Counted from the first letter of the stretch, positions 17,464-26,900 are shown. The stretch: DNA of 64,000 nt from Candidatus Daviesbacteria bacterium (GCA_016176335.1 JACOXI010000006.1:1-64000); one strand, 5' to 3'. A program made the numbers and translations. The notes: a model not told the origin generated them from the sequence alone.

Positions 17464-18657
17464 ATGAAAGTTTTAATGTTGACACCATACCTTCCATACC
17501 CATTACTCACCGGAGGTCAAACCAGGTCATACAATTTGATTAAGAGATTATCTAACTTGGGACATAAGATTACTCTTTTCTGTTTAATAAAGGATAATAG
17601 CGAAAGAAAATATGTAGGTGAGCTGGAGAAGTTTTGTCAGGAAGTACAAGTTTTTAAACGTTCAGGACATCCTTGGACTGCAACAAACATTTTGAGGACG
17701 GGTTTTAGTTTCTATCCTTTTTTAGTGATCAGAAATTGGGCAGGAGGTGAAAAAGGAACAGTAAAAAATAAATTAGAGGAGGAAAATTTTGATTTGATTC
17801 ACGCCGAAACATTTTATGTTATGCCACATATTCCAAAAACCAACATACCTATACTTTTGGTCGAACAAACTATCGAGTATTTGGTTTACAAACATTTCGT
17901 AGATGAATTTAAAATTCCTGCAATCAAACAACTTTTGTATGTAGATGTGGCAAAAATGAAGTATTGGGAACTAAATTATTGGAAGCAGGCAAAAAGAGTT
18001 GTGGCCATGTCCGAAGATGATAAAAAAGCGATGATAAAGCAATTGCCTTCTTTGGCGGTAGACATTGTGCCCAACGGAGTTGACAGCGATTTTTTTGGTA
18101 AGAAAATTACCAATCAATCAAAAGATCCTGTTATTCTTTATCTGGGAAATTTCACTTGGTTGCAAAATAGAGAGGCGGTTGCAGTTTTGGTAAATAAAGT
18201 TTGGCCAAGGATAAAGAATAAATTGCCAACTGCCAAACTTTGGATTATTGGTAAAAACGCCAAGGAATTTTTCGCCAATTTGGAATCAGGCGACGTTAGA
18301 GTAGATGAAGTTTTAGATGTCAGAGAAGTTTATCAGAAGGGTGCTGTTTTGGTTGCGCCGATTTATGGCGGAGGAGGAACAAGATATAAAAACTTGGAAA
18401 GCTTTGCGTCGGGACTTCCGGTTGTAACAACATCTATTGGGATAAGGGGGACAGAAGCAAAAGATAAGGTGGAAGTAGTGATAAGGGATGAACCGGAAGA
18501 TATTGCGGCAGCTGCCATAGATTTAATAAATAATAAGAGCTTTTCTAAAATAATTGCCGAAAATGCCAAAAAAATGGTTAAAGAAAAATATGACTGGGAC
18601 CCAATTGCTAAAAAGTTAAGCAATATTTATGAGCAGTTAGGGCAAGTTAAGTCTTGA
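17464..18657 (+). CDS. GT4 family glycosyltransferase
   Basis: A 397-residue cytoplasmic GT-B enzyme. N-terminal VLMLTPYLPYPLLTGGQTRSYNLIKRLSNLGHKITLFCL contains the acceptor-side Gly loop, and IVPNGVDSDFF (about 200-210) and VILYLGNFTWLQNREAV mark the start of the donor half. The C-terminal part reads VLVAPIYGGGGTRYKNLESFASGLPVVTTSIGIRGTEA. This is the variant in which GGGGTRYKxLE replaces EGFGLPxLE, seen in a recognised GT4 subgroup. The gene lies 10 bp after the GT39 gene and 4 bp before the next GT4, so it is within one transcription unit. Confidence 0.88.
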   Translation: MKVLMLTPYLPYPLLTGGQTRSYNLIKRLSNLGHKITLFCLIKDNSERKYVGELEKFCQEVQVFKRSGHPWTATNILRTGFSFYPFLVIRNWAGGEKGTVKNKLEEENFDLIHAETFYVMPHIPKTNIPILLVEQTIEYLVYKHFVDEFKIPAIKQLLYVDVAKMKYWELNYWKQAKRVVAMSEDDKKAMIKQLPSLAVDIVPNGVDSDFFGKKITNQSKDPVILYLGNFTWLQNREAVAVLVNKVWPRIKNKLPTAKLWIIGKNAKEFFANLESGDVRVDEVLDVREVYQKGAVLVAPIYGGGGTRYKNLESFASGLPVVTTSIGIRGTEAKDKVEVVIRDEPEDIAAAAIDLINNKSFSKIIAENAKKMVKEKYDWDPIAKKLSNIYEQLGQVKS

Positions 18658-18661
18658 TGTT

Positions 18662-19789
18662 ATGAGAATTGTAGTTGATTGTCGTTTGTATTCAGTCCAG
18701 GCAGGTATAGGCAGATATATTCGTAATTTAATTTTCAATTTACAAAAAATAGATAAGAAGAATACATATTTTATTCTTCTTCTTAAGAAAGATTACGATT
18801 TATTGGTAAATCAAAGAAATTTTGTTCGGGTAGTGGCTGATTTTCAATGGTATGGAATAACAGAACAGCTAAAACTTCCCAAACTTCTCCATAAGTTAAA
18901 TCCGGATCTGGTACATTTTCCCCATTTTAACTTGCCTATCCTATATAGAGGAAAATTTGTTGTGACTATCCATGATTTAACCCACAAATATTTTGCTATG
19001 AAAAGAGCAACAACTCATGGCCGCCTAATTTATTTTTTAAAACAGATCGGGTATAAAGTAGTTTTCAAAAAGGCAGCAACGGAGTCTGGGACGATTATTA
19101 CTCCATCTCACTATATTAAGAATCTGATAGCTAAAGAGTACTCAATTCCCGAAGAGAAGATGGTAGTTACTTACGAGGCAGTTGATCACAAATTCATTTC
19201 TATAAGTGAAAATATTAAAAAGGGAGAAATTGAAAATGTGATGAAAAAATTTAGTGTCAGTCTCCCCTATTTGTTTTATGTAGGAAATGCTCATCCTCAT
19301 AAGAATGTGGAGGGGTTGATTAAAGCTTTCTTTAAACTGAAAGAAAAATACCAAAACCTAAAGTTAGTTTTATCAGGTCCAGATCATTATTTTTGGCAAA
19401 GGTTAAAAAAAGAGTATCAATTAAGTGAAATTGTTTATACAGGATATGTTACAGATGAGGAAATGGTGGCTCTTTACAAAAATGCATCATCTTTTGTGAT
19501 GCCTTCATTTGAAGAAGGATTTGGTATACCGCTACTTGAGGCAATGGCAAGTTTTGCTCCTGTGGTTTCATCAAATGCCGGAGCACTTCCTGAAGTTGGA
19601 GGAGATGCCGCACTTTATTTTGATCCCCGAAATACCAATGATATGGCAGATAAGATTTCACAAGTGTTAGATAGTGAAAAACTTAAAGAAGAGTTAATAG
19701 ATAAAGGACAGAAAAGAGTAAAATTTTTTAGTTGGGAAAAATTGGCCAAACAGACTTTGGAGGTGTATCGGAAGGAAACGATTTTATGA
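18662..19789 (+). CDS. GT4 family glycosyltransferase
   Basis: A 375-residue GT-B fold retaining enzyme. N-terminal RIVVDCRLYSVQAGIGRYIRNLIFNL (2-27) shows the G-I-G-R-Y acceptor loop found in mannosyltransferase-like GT4 proteins. FVVTIHDLTHKYF, IITPSHYIKNLI, YVGNAHPHKNVEGLIKAF and the donor-binding PSFEEGFGIPLLEAMASFAPVVSSNAGALPEVGGDAALYF complete the pattern. It is followed with ATGA overlap by another GT4 gene. Acceptor and sugar are not readable; mannosyl transfer is a reasonable guess from family resemblance. Confidence 0.9.
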   Translation: MRIVVDCRLYSVQAGIGRYIRNLIFNLQKIDKKNTYFILLLKKDYDLLVNQRNFVRVVADFQWYGITEQLKLPKLLHKLNPDLVHFPHFNLPILYRGKFVVTIHDLTHKYFAMKRATTHGRLIYFLKQIGYKVVFKKAATESGTIITPSHYIKNLIAKEYSIPEEKMVVTYEAVDHKFISISENIKKGEIENVMKKFSVSLPYLFYVGNAHPHKNVEGLIKAFFKLKEKYQNLKLVLSGPDHYFWQRLKKEYQLSEIVYTGYVTDEEMVALYKNASSFVMPSFEEGFGIPLLEAMASFAPVVSSNAGALPEVGGDAALYFDPRNTNDMADKISQVLDSEKLKEELIDKGQKRVKFFSWEKLAKQTLEVYRKETIL

Positions 19790-20895
19790 AAGTTGCTCTT
19801 GTTCATGATGACTTGGTTCAGTGGGGTGGGGCTGAAAGAGTTTTAGAGGGACTTTGTGAAATTTTTCCGGATGCTCCGATTTTTACATCAGTTTATGACT
19901 ACTCAAACAAAGAATTAGCCAAGCGGTTTGGAGATAAAAAAATAATTACTTCTTTTTTGCAAAAAATTGTCGGATGGAAGACTCTTTATAAAGCCTTGTT
20001 GCCATTATATCCAATAGCTTTCGAGCAGTTTGATTTGACAGGTTATGATCTTGTTATTTCACACACCACCAGATTTGCAAAAAGTATAATTACCAAACCT
20101 CAAACGAAACATATTTGCTATTGCCACACACCGCCAAGATTTTTATGGCATATTCCAAAGAAAGAAAATTTTGGAGCAGGAGAAGTACTTTTTAGCAAAA
20201 TGAGGATTTTTGATAGAATAAGCTCTGCCCGGGTAGATCATTTTATTGCAGGTTCAAAAAATGCTCAAAAAAGAATTCAAAAAATTTACAAGATGGACTC
20301 AACTGTAATATATCCGTTTATAGATCTTGGGAGGTTTGAAGGTATTGAAACTTTTGATGGGGGATATTTTGTGGTAGTTTCGCGGCTAAATAAATATAAA
20401 AAAGCGGATTTGGCAGTTGAGGCATGTAAAATATTGGAAGTACCATTAAAGATCATCGGTACCGGACCGGAGCTTGATAGACTCAAGAGAATTCAGCCCC
20501 ACTTCGCCAAGGCTTCGTGGGGTAAAGGAGTTTGGGGGGGAATTGAATTGTTAGGGCATCTGAATGATGACGCAGTAGTCAAAGTTTTGGCAGGATGCAA
20601 GGGGTTAATTGTTCCCGGCATAGAAGACTTTGGGTTGGTGGCGCTGGAGGCCCAAGCGCTCGGCAAGCCGGTTATAGCTTATTCAGAAGGAGGGAGTTTA
20701 GAAACAGTTGTAGAAGGCAAAAGCGGAATTTTTTTCCATGATCAATCTGTAGACAGCTTGGTACAGGCTATTAAAAGACTTGGTAAAATAAAAATTGAAC
20801 CTTTAGGTTGTATAAAAAATGCCAGTGAGTTTAGTAAAGAAAACTTTATATCTAATTTTAAACTTACAGTTGCTAGTTTAGGGTACACTATATAA
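19786..20895 (+). CDS. GT4 family glycosyltransferase with palindrome-encoded insert
   Basis: A 369-residue GT4 enzyme. VALVHDDLVQWGGAERVLEGLCEIFPDAPIFTSVYD (3-38) is the characteristic start of a subgroup whose WGGAERV loop contacts the acceptor. CYCHTPPRFLWH and YFVVVSRLNKYKKADLAVEA follow. The donor part has IVPGIEDFGLVALEAQALGKPVIAYSEGGSLETV, with EDFGL replacing EGFGL. Between LDRLKRI and IELLGHL there are about 15 extra residues (near 238-252), nine of them encoded by the hairpin at 20497-20522. The ATG at 19786 overlaps the preceding stop (ATGA) and is preferred to the in-frame extension to 19732. Confidence 0.9.
   Translation: MKVALVHDDLVQWGGAERVLEGLCEIFPDAPIFTSVYDYSNKELAKRFGDKKIITSFLQKIVGWKTLYKALLPLYPIAFEQFDLTGYDLVISHTTRFAKSIITKPQTKHICYCHTPPRFLWHIPKKENFGAGEVLFSKMRIFDRISSARVDHFIAGSKNAQKRIQKIYKMDSTVIYPFIDLGRFEGIETFDGGYFVVVSRLNKYKKADLAVEACKILEVPLKIIGTGPELDRLKRIQPHFAKASWGKGVWGGIELLGHLNDDAVVKVLAGCKGLIVPGIEDFGLVALEAQALGKPVIAYSEGGSLETVVEGKSGIFFHDQSVDSLVQAIKRLGKIKIEPLGCIKNASEFSKENFISNFKLTVASLGYTI
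20497..20522. repeat. Hairpin element inside a GT4 coding sequence
   Basis: CCCCAC, TTC, GCC, AA, GGC, TTC, GTGGGG in order: outer stem CCCCAC/GTGGGG, symmetric TTC/TTC internal loop, inner stem GCC/GGC. It is read in frame as PHFAKASWG, where GT4 homologues have no such residues. Confidence 0.75.
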
Positions 20896-20901
20896 AGATA
20901 T

Positions 20902-21531
20902 ATGATTTACGATTCTTTAAAAAGATTGTTGGATATAATAGGGTCGGCTGTTGGGTTAGTGATTCTTTCCCCGATATTCTTATTGGTGGCAATTGCAATA
21001 AAAGTTGATTCCCCGGGTCCTGTGTTTGCTGACACCCCAATGAGAGCGGGTAATGATGGGACACTTTTCAAAATTTATAAATTTAGGTCAATGGTTAAAA
21101 ATGCACACGAGCTTTTGGAAAAAAATCCTAAACTTTTGGTAGAATATAAAAGAAATAGTTATAAGATTTTTAACGATCCTAGGATTACCAGGGTAGGTAA
21201 GATTTTAAGAAGATATTCTGTAGATGAATTTCCTCAACTGTTTAATATATTAAAAGGCGAAATGAGTCTGGTTGGACCAAGAGCTTACTATCCGTATGAG
21301 CTGGAAGAACAACAAAAAAAGTACCCGAGTTCCAGAAAATATGTCAAAATAATACTGTCGGGAAAACCCGGTTTAACAGGTGTCTGGCAAGTAACCGGAA
21401 GATCAGAGATTAACTTTGACAAAAGAGTTAAGATGGATGCAAGTTACGTGAAGAAAAAATCTATTATTTATGATTTTTGGCTGATTTTAAAAACGATTCC
21501 CGCTGTCTTGTACGGTAGAGGAGCCATTTAA
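20902..21531 (+). CDS. Initiating sugar-phosphate transferase (bacterial sugar transferase family)
   Basis: A 209-residue monotopic phosphoglycosyl transferase that moves a sugar-1-phosphate from a nucleotide sugar to polyprenyl phosphate, the first membrane step of glycan assembly. KRLLDIIGSAVGLVILSPIFLLVAIAIKVDSPGPVF (6-41) has the re-entrant membrane helix and following SPGPVF. YKFRSM (about 59-64), RVGKILRRYSVDEFPQLFNILKGEMSLVGPRA (with the catalytic DE pair, about 107-108) and PGLTGVWQVTGRS are all canonical. The protein is the short form with only the catalytic domain, as in small WcaJ/RfbP-like enzymes. It is probably the entry enzyme for the surrounding GT4 genes. Confidence 0.95.
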   Translation: MIYDSLKRLLDIIGSAVGLVILSPIFLLVAIAIKVDSPGPVFADTPMRAGNDGTLFKIYKFRSMVKNAHELLEKNPKLLVEYKRNSYKIFNDPRITRVGKILRRYSVDEFPQLFNILKGEMSLVGPRAYYPYELEEQQKKYPSSRKYVKIILSGKPGLTGVWQVTGRSEINFDKRVKMDASYVKKKSIIYDFWLILKTIPAVLYGRGAI

Positions 21532-21532
21532 G

Positions 21533-23440
21533 ATGGCTATTTTTAACCTGACAAGAAAAATTAATTCGCTAAGTATGAAACATCAAAGAAAACGCGGTAA
21601 TAGCGCCTTTTTAAGAAGAATTTTAATTTCTATTGTGGTAATTTTACTCTTTTCCATTATTCCCTCTTTTTTTGTCTATACCGGGTTTAGGGATACTATA
21701 ACTCATGGGAAGGCTGTGGTTGCATCATACAGTGCCCAAAATTACGACTCATTAAAATCAGAGGTCTCTGCTACCAAAGTTGGGCTTCAGAGAGCAAATT
21801 TCGCTCTAAATTTCCTTTTCTGGTTGAAAATCATTCCGTTTTTGGGCGGATATTATTCGGATATAAAGGGTTTTTCATCCGCAGGAGTTGAAGAACTTAA
21901 AGCTTTAGAAAAAATTATTAAAATTTTTGAACCTGAAAAGATAGACTTGGGTTTTAACGGCCAGCCAAAAGGTGGACCGGAGAGGATGACACAAATAATT
22001 AAAATACTGGACAGGGTACAACCGTATTATGGTGATATTCAGAAAAATTTGGAAATGGCTGCCGCGTCCGTCAAGAATATAAATACAGATAAATATCCGC
22101 TTAAACTTAAAGGTAAAGAAATAAGGAAAAATCTACTGCTTGCAAAAAATTTTATAGTTGGTGCTGAAATTGGCATCACAAAAGGGAAAGATGCAGTTAT
22201 TCTTGCTCCAAATGCACTAGGTCTACAATCACCCAAAACATATCTGCTTTTGTTTCAAAACGATAAAGAAATCAGGCCGACCGGAGGGTTTATAACCGCA
22301 TATGCCACCCTCACTTTAACTAATGGACAAGTTTCATCCTCTACATCTGATGACATTTATAGATTGGATGAAAAACTTTTGGCAACTTGTCTTTCCAAAA
22401 TTTGTCCCCTGACTCCGCCTGCCCCAATTACCAAATATTTACCGGAAGTGACTGGAAAGACAAGATCCGCCTGGAGTATGAGAGATTCCAATATTTCTCC
22501 GGATCTACCTACCTCTGCAAAGGAATTCGAAAGAATGTATGAACTTTTAGGTCAAGGGTTACCTTTTGATGGGATTATTTATATTGATTCACAAGTTGTT
22601 GAAGAGCTGATTGAAATAACAGGACCAATAGATGTATATGATACGAAATATTCCGCAGAGGAAGACAAAAGATGCAGTTGTCCAAATGTGATCTATGAAT
22701 TGGAATCTTATGCGGAAATTGCTGCCAAGGGCGAGCAAGACAGAAAGGCAATTTTGGGAGTTTTGATGCAACAAATTTTGGCAAGAACCACAGGTGCAGA
22801 TATTGAGAAAATCCCACAATTTGTGGAAACTATAGTAAGACTTGCAAACCACAAGCATATTATGTTTTTCGCACACGACCAAAAACTGCAACAAGCTCTT
22901 TCAAATCTTAATTGGACAGGTGAAATAAGGGGCGCCTCCGTCACTAAAAATTATGATGGAGATTATTTACATATTAATGACTCAAATTTTGCCGGAGGAA
23001 AATCCAATTTATATGTTGAGCAAACTGTGACACAAGAAATAATGACTCAAAAAGATGGAATAGTGAAGAAAAAAATTACTGTTGAATATAAAAATCCCCA
23101 ACCATTTGGTGTCTGGCTAAACGGCATAAATCGTGATTATGTCAGATTTTATGTACCTTTAGGAAGTAAACTCATTTCTTCCAAAGGATCTGAAGATGAA
23201 GTGGTAAGTTCAGAGGATTTAGGTAAGACTGTCTTTGAAGCTTTTATCCAAGTTAGGCCTCAAAATTCCAGGAAACTGGAAATGGAATATACTGTACCCT
23301 ATCAACCCAAAGGAGAGTATAAGCTGTTAATCCAAAAACAACCGGGAGCTAAAGATTTTGAATATAAAATTAAGTTAAATGGGAGACAAGTTGAAGATTT
23401 TAAGTTAGATATGGATAAAGAGTTCAAGTTTCCTCTATAA
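21533..23440 (+). CDS. DUF4012 envelope protein
   Basis: A 635-residue protein with a basic N-terminus, one membrane helix (about 31-52) and a large extracytoplasmic part. KTYLLLFQNDKEIRPTGGFITAYATLTLTNGQV (about 231-263) is the signature of DUF4012. The domain continues through LPFDGIIYIDSQVVEELIEITGPIDV to near the C-terminus. It starts 1 bp after the sugar-phosphate transferase stop, so the two are probably co-expressed. The biochemical role is unknown; in Gram-positive and CPR genomes the family is often near polysaccharide genes, so a part in surface-glycan assembly is inferred. Confidence 0.88.
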   Translation: MAIFNLTRKINSLSMKHQRKRGNSAFLRRILISIVVILLFSIIPSFFVYTGFRDTITHGKAVVASYSAQNYDSLKSEVSATKVGLQRANFALNFLFWLKIIPFLGGYYSDIKGFSSAGVEELKALEKIIKIFEPEKIDLGFNGQPKGGPERMTQIIKILDRVQPYYGDIQKNLEMAAASVKNINTDKYPLKLKGKEIRKNLLLAKNFIVGAEIGITKGKDAVILAPNALGLQSPKTYLLLFQNDKEIRPTGGFITAYATLTLTNGQVSSSTSDDIYRLDEKLLATCLSKICPLTPPAPITKYLPEVTGKTRSAWSMRDSNISPDLPTSAKEFERMYELLGQGLPFDGIIYIDSQVVEELIEITGPIDVYDTKYSAEEDKRCSCPNVIYELESYAEIAAKGEQDRKAILGVLMQQILARTTGADIEKIPQFVETIVRLANHKHIMFFAHDQKLQQALSNLNWTGEIRGASVTKNYDGDYLHINDSNFAGGKSNLYVEQTVTQEIMTQKDGIVKKKITVEYKNPQPFGVWLNGINRDYVRFYVPLGSKLISSKGSEDEVVSSEDLGKTVFEAFIQVRPQNSRKLEMEYTVPYQPKGEYKLLIQKQPGAKDFEYKIKLNGRQVEDFKLDMDKEFKFPL

Positions 23441-23452
23441 TTTTCCAAAGGA

Positions 23453-24097
23453 ATGAGAAGTTTTAAGACAGAAGGGATTATTTTAAAGAGGAGAAATTTT
23501 GGTGAAGCTGATCGGATTTTGACTGTTTTTACACCCTCCAGGGGGAAAATTTCTGTTTTGGCAAAAGGAGTTAGAAGAATTAGGTCAAGGAGAGCTGGTA
23601 ATGTTGAACTCTTAAACAGAGCAGTCATGTATTTACACCAGAGTAAAGGTCTGCCGATTTTAACCGAGGCGCAAACTTTGGCATCTTTCCAAAAAATCAA
23701 AGAGGATTTGACCCTGTCTACCTATGCTTATCATATTCTGGAATTAGTTAATAAGTTAACAGCAGAGAACCAGGAGAATAGGAGGCTGTATAGTGATTTA
23801 GTTGAGGTTTTGGGATGGTTATCCAAAAATCCCAGACAAATCTTCATCAGAGCATTTGAGGCAAAAATCTTATCAAACTTAGGATTCACAAACTTTCAAC
23901 TTCACACACAGGATTTGTCAAGTAATGTGAGGCAGTTGTTAAGAGATTTGGAATTGTCTTCTTGGGAAAAAATTGAGGCAATAAAGGTGAAGGAGAAAGA
24001 GGCTCTGGAACTGGAACATATCTTGCGATACTATATAGAAAGAACAATTGAGGGAAAATTGAAAAGTAGACAGTTTTTGAAAGACTTATATGGATAA
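23453..24097 (+). CDS. recO: DNA repair protein RecO
   Basis: RecO (214 residues) loads RecA with RecR at gaps and anneals single strands. The N-terminal OB fold begins FKTEGIILKRRNFGEADRILTVFTPSRGKISVLAKGVRRIRSRR (4-47), strongly typical, including the invariant GEADRI and the K-G-x-R basic patch. A helical C-terminal half follows. No cysteines are present, so the zinc finger of some RecO proteins is missing, as in other known members. It overlaps the glycyl-tRNA synthetase start by 8 bp. The basic N-terminal motif makes assignment secure. Confidence 0.93.
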   Translation: MRSFKTEGIILKRRNFGEADRILTVFTPSRGKISVLAKGVRRIRSRRAGNVELLNRAVMYLHQSKGLPILTEAQTLASFQKIKEDLTLSTYAYHILELVNKLTAENQENRRLYSDLVEVLGWLSKNPRQIFIRAFEAKILSNLGFTNFQLHTQDLSSNVRQLLRDLELSSWEKIEAIKVKEKEALELEHILRYYIERTIEGKLKSRQFLKDLYG

Positions 24098-25730
24098 TGA
24101 TTTAATGCAAAAAATTGTAGCTCTTTGTAAAAGGCGGGGATTTGTTTTTCCAGGCTCTGAACTTTATGGAGGACTTAATGGTACATGGGACTTAGGACCA
24201 CTCGGTGTTATTTTAGCAAATAATATCAAAAATGAGTGGTGGAAGAATATTGTTCTTTTGAGAGATGATGTTGTGGGTTTGGATTCGGCGATTCTTCATC
24301 ACCCCAAAGTCTGGGAAGCATCTGGTCATATATATTCTTTCACGGATCCCCTCGTAGAATGCTCTGTTTGTAATGCAAGATTTAGAACGGATCACTTAAT
24401 CAAATATCCTAAGTATTATAGAGCTGTTTTAGCTGAAGCTGACGAATACGTTGATAGGAGCTTAAAGGTTGTAGAAGAAATCCATCAAAATGTTAAAAAT
24501 CTCATGGTAATTTTAAACAAGCTAAATAGTAGTCGGAATCTACCTTCTCTTACTTCGGAAGAGAAAAAAGTTATAGAGGAGAGAGCAAGAATTCTGAATG
24601 AAATTATAGACGATGAGCTTAAAAAAGGTAGTAAGAAACTGGAGGAAATCGGCCTAGTAATTAAGGAAACAGCGCAGTATAAAAGATTTAGAGGATTTTT
24701 GGTAAAGTTTCTTTATTTAGATAGGATGGTATTTTGTCCTGTATGTGGATCTAAGAATTGGTCTACCCCAAAAGATTTTAATCTTATGTTTAAAACTCAC
24801 TTGGGTCCAGTTGAAGAAAGCGGTTCTTTAATCTATCTTAGACCGGAAACAGCACAGGGTATCTTTATTAATTTCCAAAACGTATTGGATACAACACGAC
24901 TAAAAATTCCTTTTGGCATTGCTCAAATTGGTAAAGGTTTCAGAAATGAGATAACAACAGGCAACTTTCTTTTCAGGGTTAGAGAATTCGAAATGATGGA
25001 GCTAGAATTCTTCGTTAGACCAGGGGAGGGAGAAAAACAACATCAATATTGGAAAGAGGAAAGATTGAGATGGTATATAGATCTTGGAATAAATAAAGAA
25101 AATATCAAAATAATAGATTTACCAAAAGAGGAATTAGCTCATTATTCAAAGGGTACTGCAGAGATTTGGTATAAGTGGCCCTTTATGGGATTCGGAGAAC
25201 TCGAGGGTGTCGCCAATCGAGGAGATTACGATCTTAAGAGGCATTCTGAATATTCGGGTAAGAAATTGGAGGTTGTTGATCCAGTAGGCGCTGAGGGAAT
25301 AGAAACTCCTATGCCACCTTATACTCCATATGTGATAGAACCATCAGTAGGTGTTGGTAGAGCAATGCTAGCATTTTTAATAGATGCTTATTCTGAAGAT
25401 GGAAAAAGGATAGTTTTGAAACTTCATCCGAAGTTGGCTCCATACAAAGTTGCGGTTTTTCCGCTTCTTGCAAACAAACCCGAGCTGGTCAAATTAGCCA
25501 GAGAAATTTATGTTGATCTGCGAAAGGGTTTTATGGTAGCCTGGGATGAGAGGGGTAATATTGGAGGAAGATATGCTTCTCAAGATGAGATTGGTACTCC
25601 ATTTTGTGTGACTGTTGATTTCCAAAGCCTTGAGGATGAAATGGTAACTGTAAGAGATAGAGATACAACCAAACAGGATAGAGTTAAAATGGTTGACTTG
25701 AAACAGTTGTTATCTGATAAACTCATTTAA
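24090..25730 (+). CDS. glyS: Glycyl-tRNA synthetase, alpha2 (eukaryotic/archaeal-like) type
   Basis: A class II synthetase of 546 residues that attaches glycine to tRNA-Gly. SELYGGLNGTWDLGPLGVILANNIKNEWW (about 22-50) is the alpha2-type opening. CSVCNARFRTDHL (about 91-103) and CPVCGSKNW (about 217-225) form the split zinc site. Motif 2 is GKGFRNEITTGNFLFRVREFEMMELEFFV with RPETAQGIF upstream, and motif 3 is EPSVGVGRAMLAFL. The C-terminal anticodon-binding domain includes LAPYKVAVFPLL and GRRYASQDEIGTPFCVT-like residues (here GGRYASQDEIGTPF). The overlap with recO suggests one operon. It is the single-chain form, not the GlyQ/GlyS pair of many bacteria. Confidence 0.96.
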   Translation: MDNDLMQKIVALCKRRGFVFPGSELYGGLNGTWDLGPLGVILANNIKNEWWKNIVLLRDDVVGLDSAILHHPKVWEASGHIYSFTDPLVECSVCNARFRTDHLIKYPKYYRAVLAEADEYVDRSLKVVEEIHQNVKNLMVILNKLNSSRNLPSLTSEEKKVIEERARILNEIIDDELKKGSKKLEEIGLVIKETAQYKRFRGFLVKFLYLDRMVFCPVCGSKNWSTPKDFNLMFKTHLGPVEESGSLIYLRPETAQGIFINFQNVLDTTRLKIPFGIAQIGKGFRNEITTGNFLFRVREFEMMELEFFVRPGEGEKQHQYWKEERLRWYIDLGINKENIKIIDLPKEELAHYSKGTAEIWYKWPFMGFGELEGVANRGDYDLKRHSEYSGKKLEVVDPVGAEGIETPMPPYTPYVIEPSVGVGRAMLAFLIDAYSEDGKRIVLKLHPKLAPYKVAVFPLLANKPELVKLAREIYVDLRKGFMVAWDERGNIGGRYASQDEIGTPFCVTVDFQSLEDEMVTVRDRDTTKQDRVKMVDLKQLLSDKLI

Positions 25731-25784
25731 CTCGAGTTTGCAACTCTCGTTAAATAATTTTGAACCCAAAATATCTTGTTAAAA

Positions 25785-25814
25785 TTGCAAACTGAAGTAT
25801 TTTGGGTATAGAAT
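25785..25814 (+). promoter_or_regulatory. Promoter of the orphan exported-protein gene
   Basis: TTGCAA (25785-25790), 18-bp spacer, TAGAAT (25809-25814), then 9 nt to a GTG start. The overlapping register TATAGA (25807-25812) has a 16-bp spacer. Confidence 0.5.
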
Positions 25815-25823
25815 AGATTAGTA

Positions 25824-26762
25824 GTGGAAAAAATAAAAATCTGGTTTGCTGCCCATAAAGTAACTGCCATTTTGGCAGTTTTAATTATCTTAATTCTTTC
25901 AGCTGCTTTATTTACTTTCCAAAAAATCATATCTAAACCTGCTGGTTCGGTTGAAGAAGTTGATCTAATTTTTGATGCAGAAGGTCCCTATGCCCAAATT
26001 TTTCCCAGAAAAGACGGCAATGCCTTGATTTTGCGCCTTACCAGAACCAGCTCTTATGATGCTATTTCCTATGAATTGGCTTATACCAGCAAAGTTTTGG
26101 AAACAGCAATACAGGGAGGTAGGGTGCTGGATGGGGGAGAATCAGCAGATTCGGCAAGCTCACTGCAGGTGGATTTGGGGAATTCGGGGACAATTGATAG
26201 AGGGGTTATAGGTACGATTAATGTATCGGAGAAAAAGGGGGAGTATGAACAGGAAATTTTGTTTGGGACCTGTTCCAAAAATATCTGTAAATACGATAAG
26301 GGTGTTGAAAATGGGACTTTGACTCTGCATATAGTACGTGTCTCCTTTGGAGGTAAAAAAAAGGCATACAGGATGGTGACACAGTGGCATTTGCAAAAAC
26401 CTGATGTGGCTTTAGGGCAACTTACCTCCGGCGATGGACATTTTATTTATATGTTGGATGCAGACAGACAGACACTTGCCAACGTAGGATTTTCGATAGT
26501 AAACGACTTAACCGGTGTTCCAAAACTCCCGCCTGGTAAAGAGGTTTTAGGCAAAGTTTATTCTTTAAATGTGCCTATTGCCAAACAGCTTCCAAGTGGA
26601 TCAATAAGCTTGGAATTGGTTGAAAACCCGCAGGAGGGAGCAAAACTTTATAGCCATAATGGCAGTGACTGGAAGGAGTTAGATACAAAAATTGATGGAA
26701 GTAAATTATCTGCTAAAGCAGACGGTGCAGGAATTTTTGCAGTTTTAATCCCTAGAAAATAA
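25824..26762 (+). CDS. Membrane-anchored extracytoplasmic protein of unknown function
   Basis: A 312-residue protein that I do not recognise. A short cytoplasmic start and one hydrophobic helix (about 13-33) precede an extracytoplasmic region made mostly of predicted beta strands. It has two cysteines close together (GTCSKNICKYD, about 149-159), which may form a disulfide. The C-terminal stretch LPSGSISLELVENPQEGAKLYSHNGSDWKELDTKIDGSKLSAKADGAGIFAVL resembles a repeated beta-sandwich edge. A GTG start fits the promoter at 25785. It stands alone between glyS and the mraZ operon, so context gives no function. Confidence 0.75.
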   Translation: MEKIKIWFAAHKVTAILAVLIILILSAALFTFQKIISKPAGSVEEVDLIFDAEGPYAQIFPRKDGNALILRLTRTSSYDAISYELAYTSKVLETAIQGGRVLDGGESADSASSLQVDLGNSGTIDRGVIGTINVSEKKGEYEQEILFGTCSKNICKYDKGVENGTLTLHIVRVSFGGKKKAYRMVTQWHLQKPDVALGQLTSGDGHFIYMLDADRQTLANVGFSIVNDLTGVPKLPPGKEVLGKVYSLNVPIAKQLPSGSISLELVENPQEGAKLYSHNGSDWKELDTKIDGSKLSAKADGAGIFAVLIPRK

Positions 26763-26900
26763 CTATCGATTCAGTCGGCAACCTCGCTCTCTTGCTCACT
26801 AATGCAAGCATCCTGCGGCTAATCGCCTCGGATACGCTCGCTTCGCTCGTCTAGAGTTCGCTGTGTTCGGAGGTAGCCTCCTTCCGCATAAATTTCCTTC
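26763..26900. other. GC-rich spacer upstream of the mraZ promoter
   Basis: This stretch is clearly more GC-rich than its surroundings and holds several short palindromes, including GGAGG-TAG-CCTCC (26869-26881) and a duplicated GCTCGCTTCGCTCG word near 26836-26849. No open frame or tRNA is seen. It could end transcription of the upstream gene or be a small inserted element; no U-rich tract marks a standard terminator. Confidence 0.4.

Noticed and set aside
23302..23700. 132-codon open frame opposite the recO start
   Set aside because: It covers the end of the DUF4012 gene and the canonical RecO N-terminus on the opposite strand, so it is a shadow.
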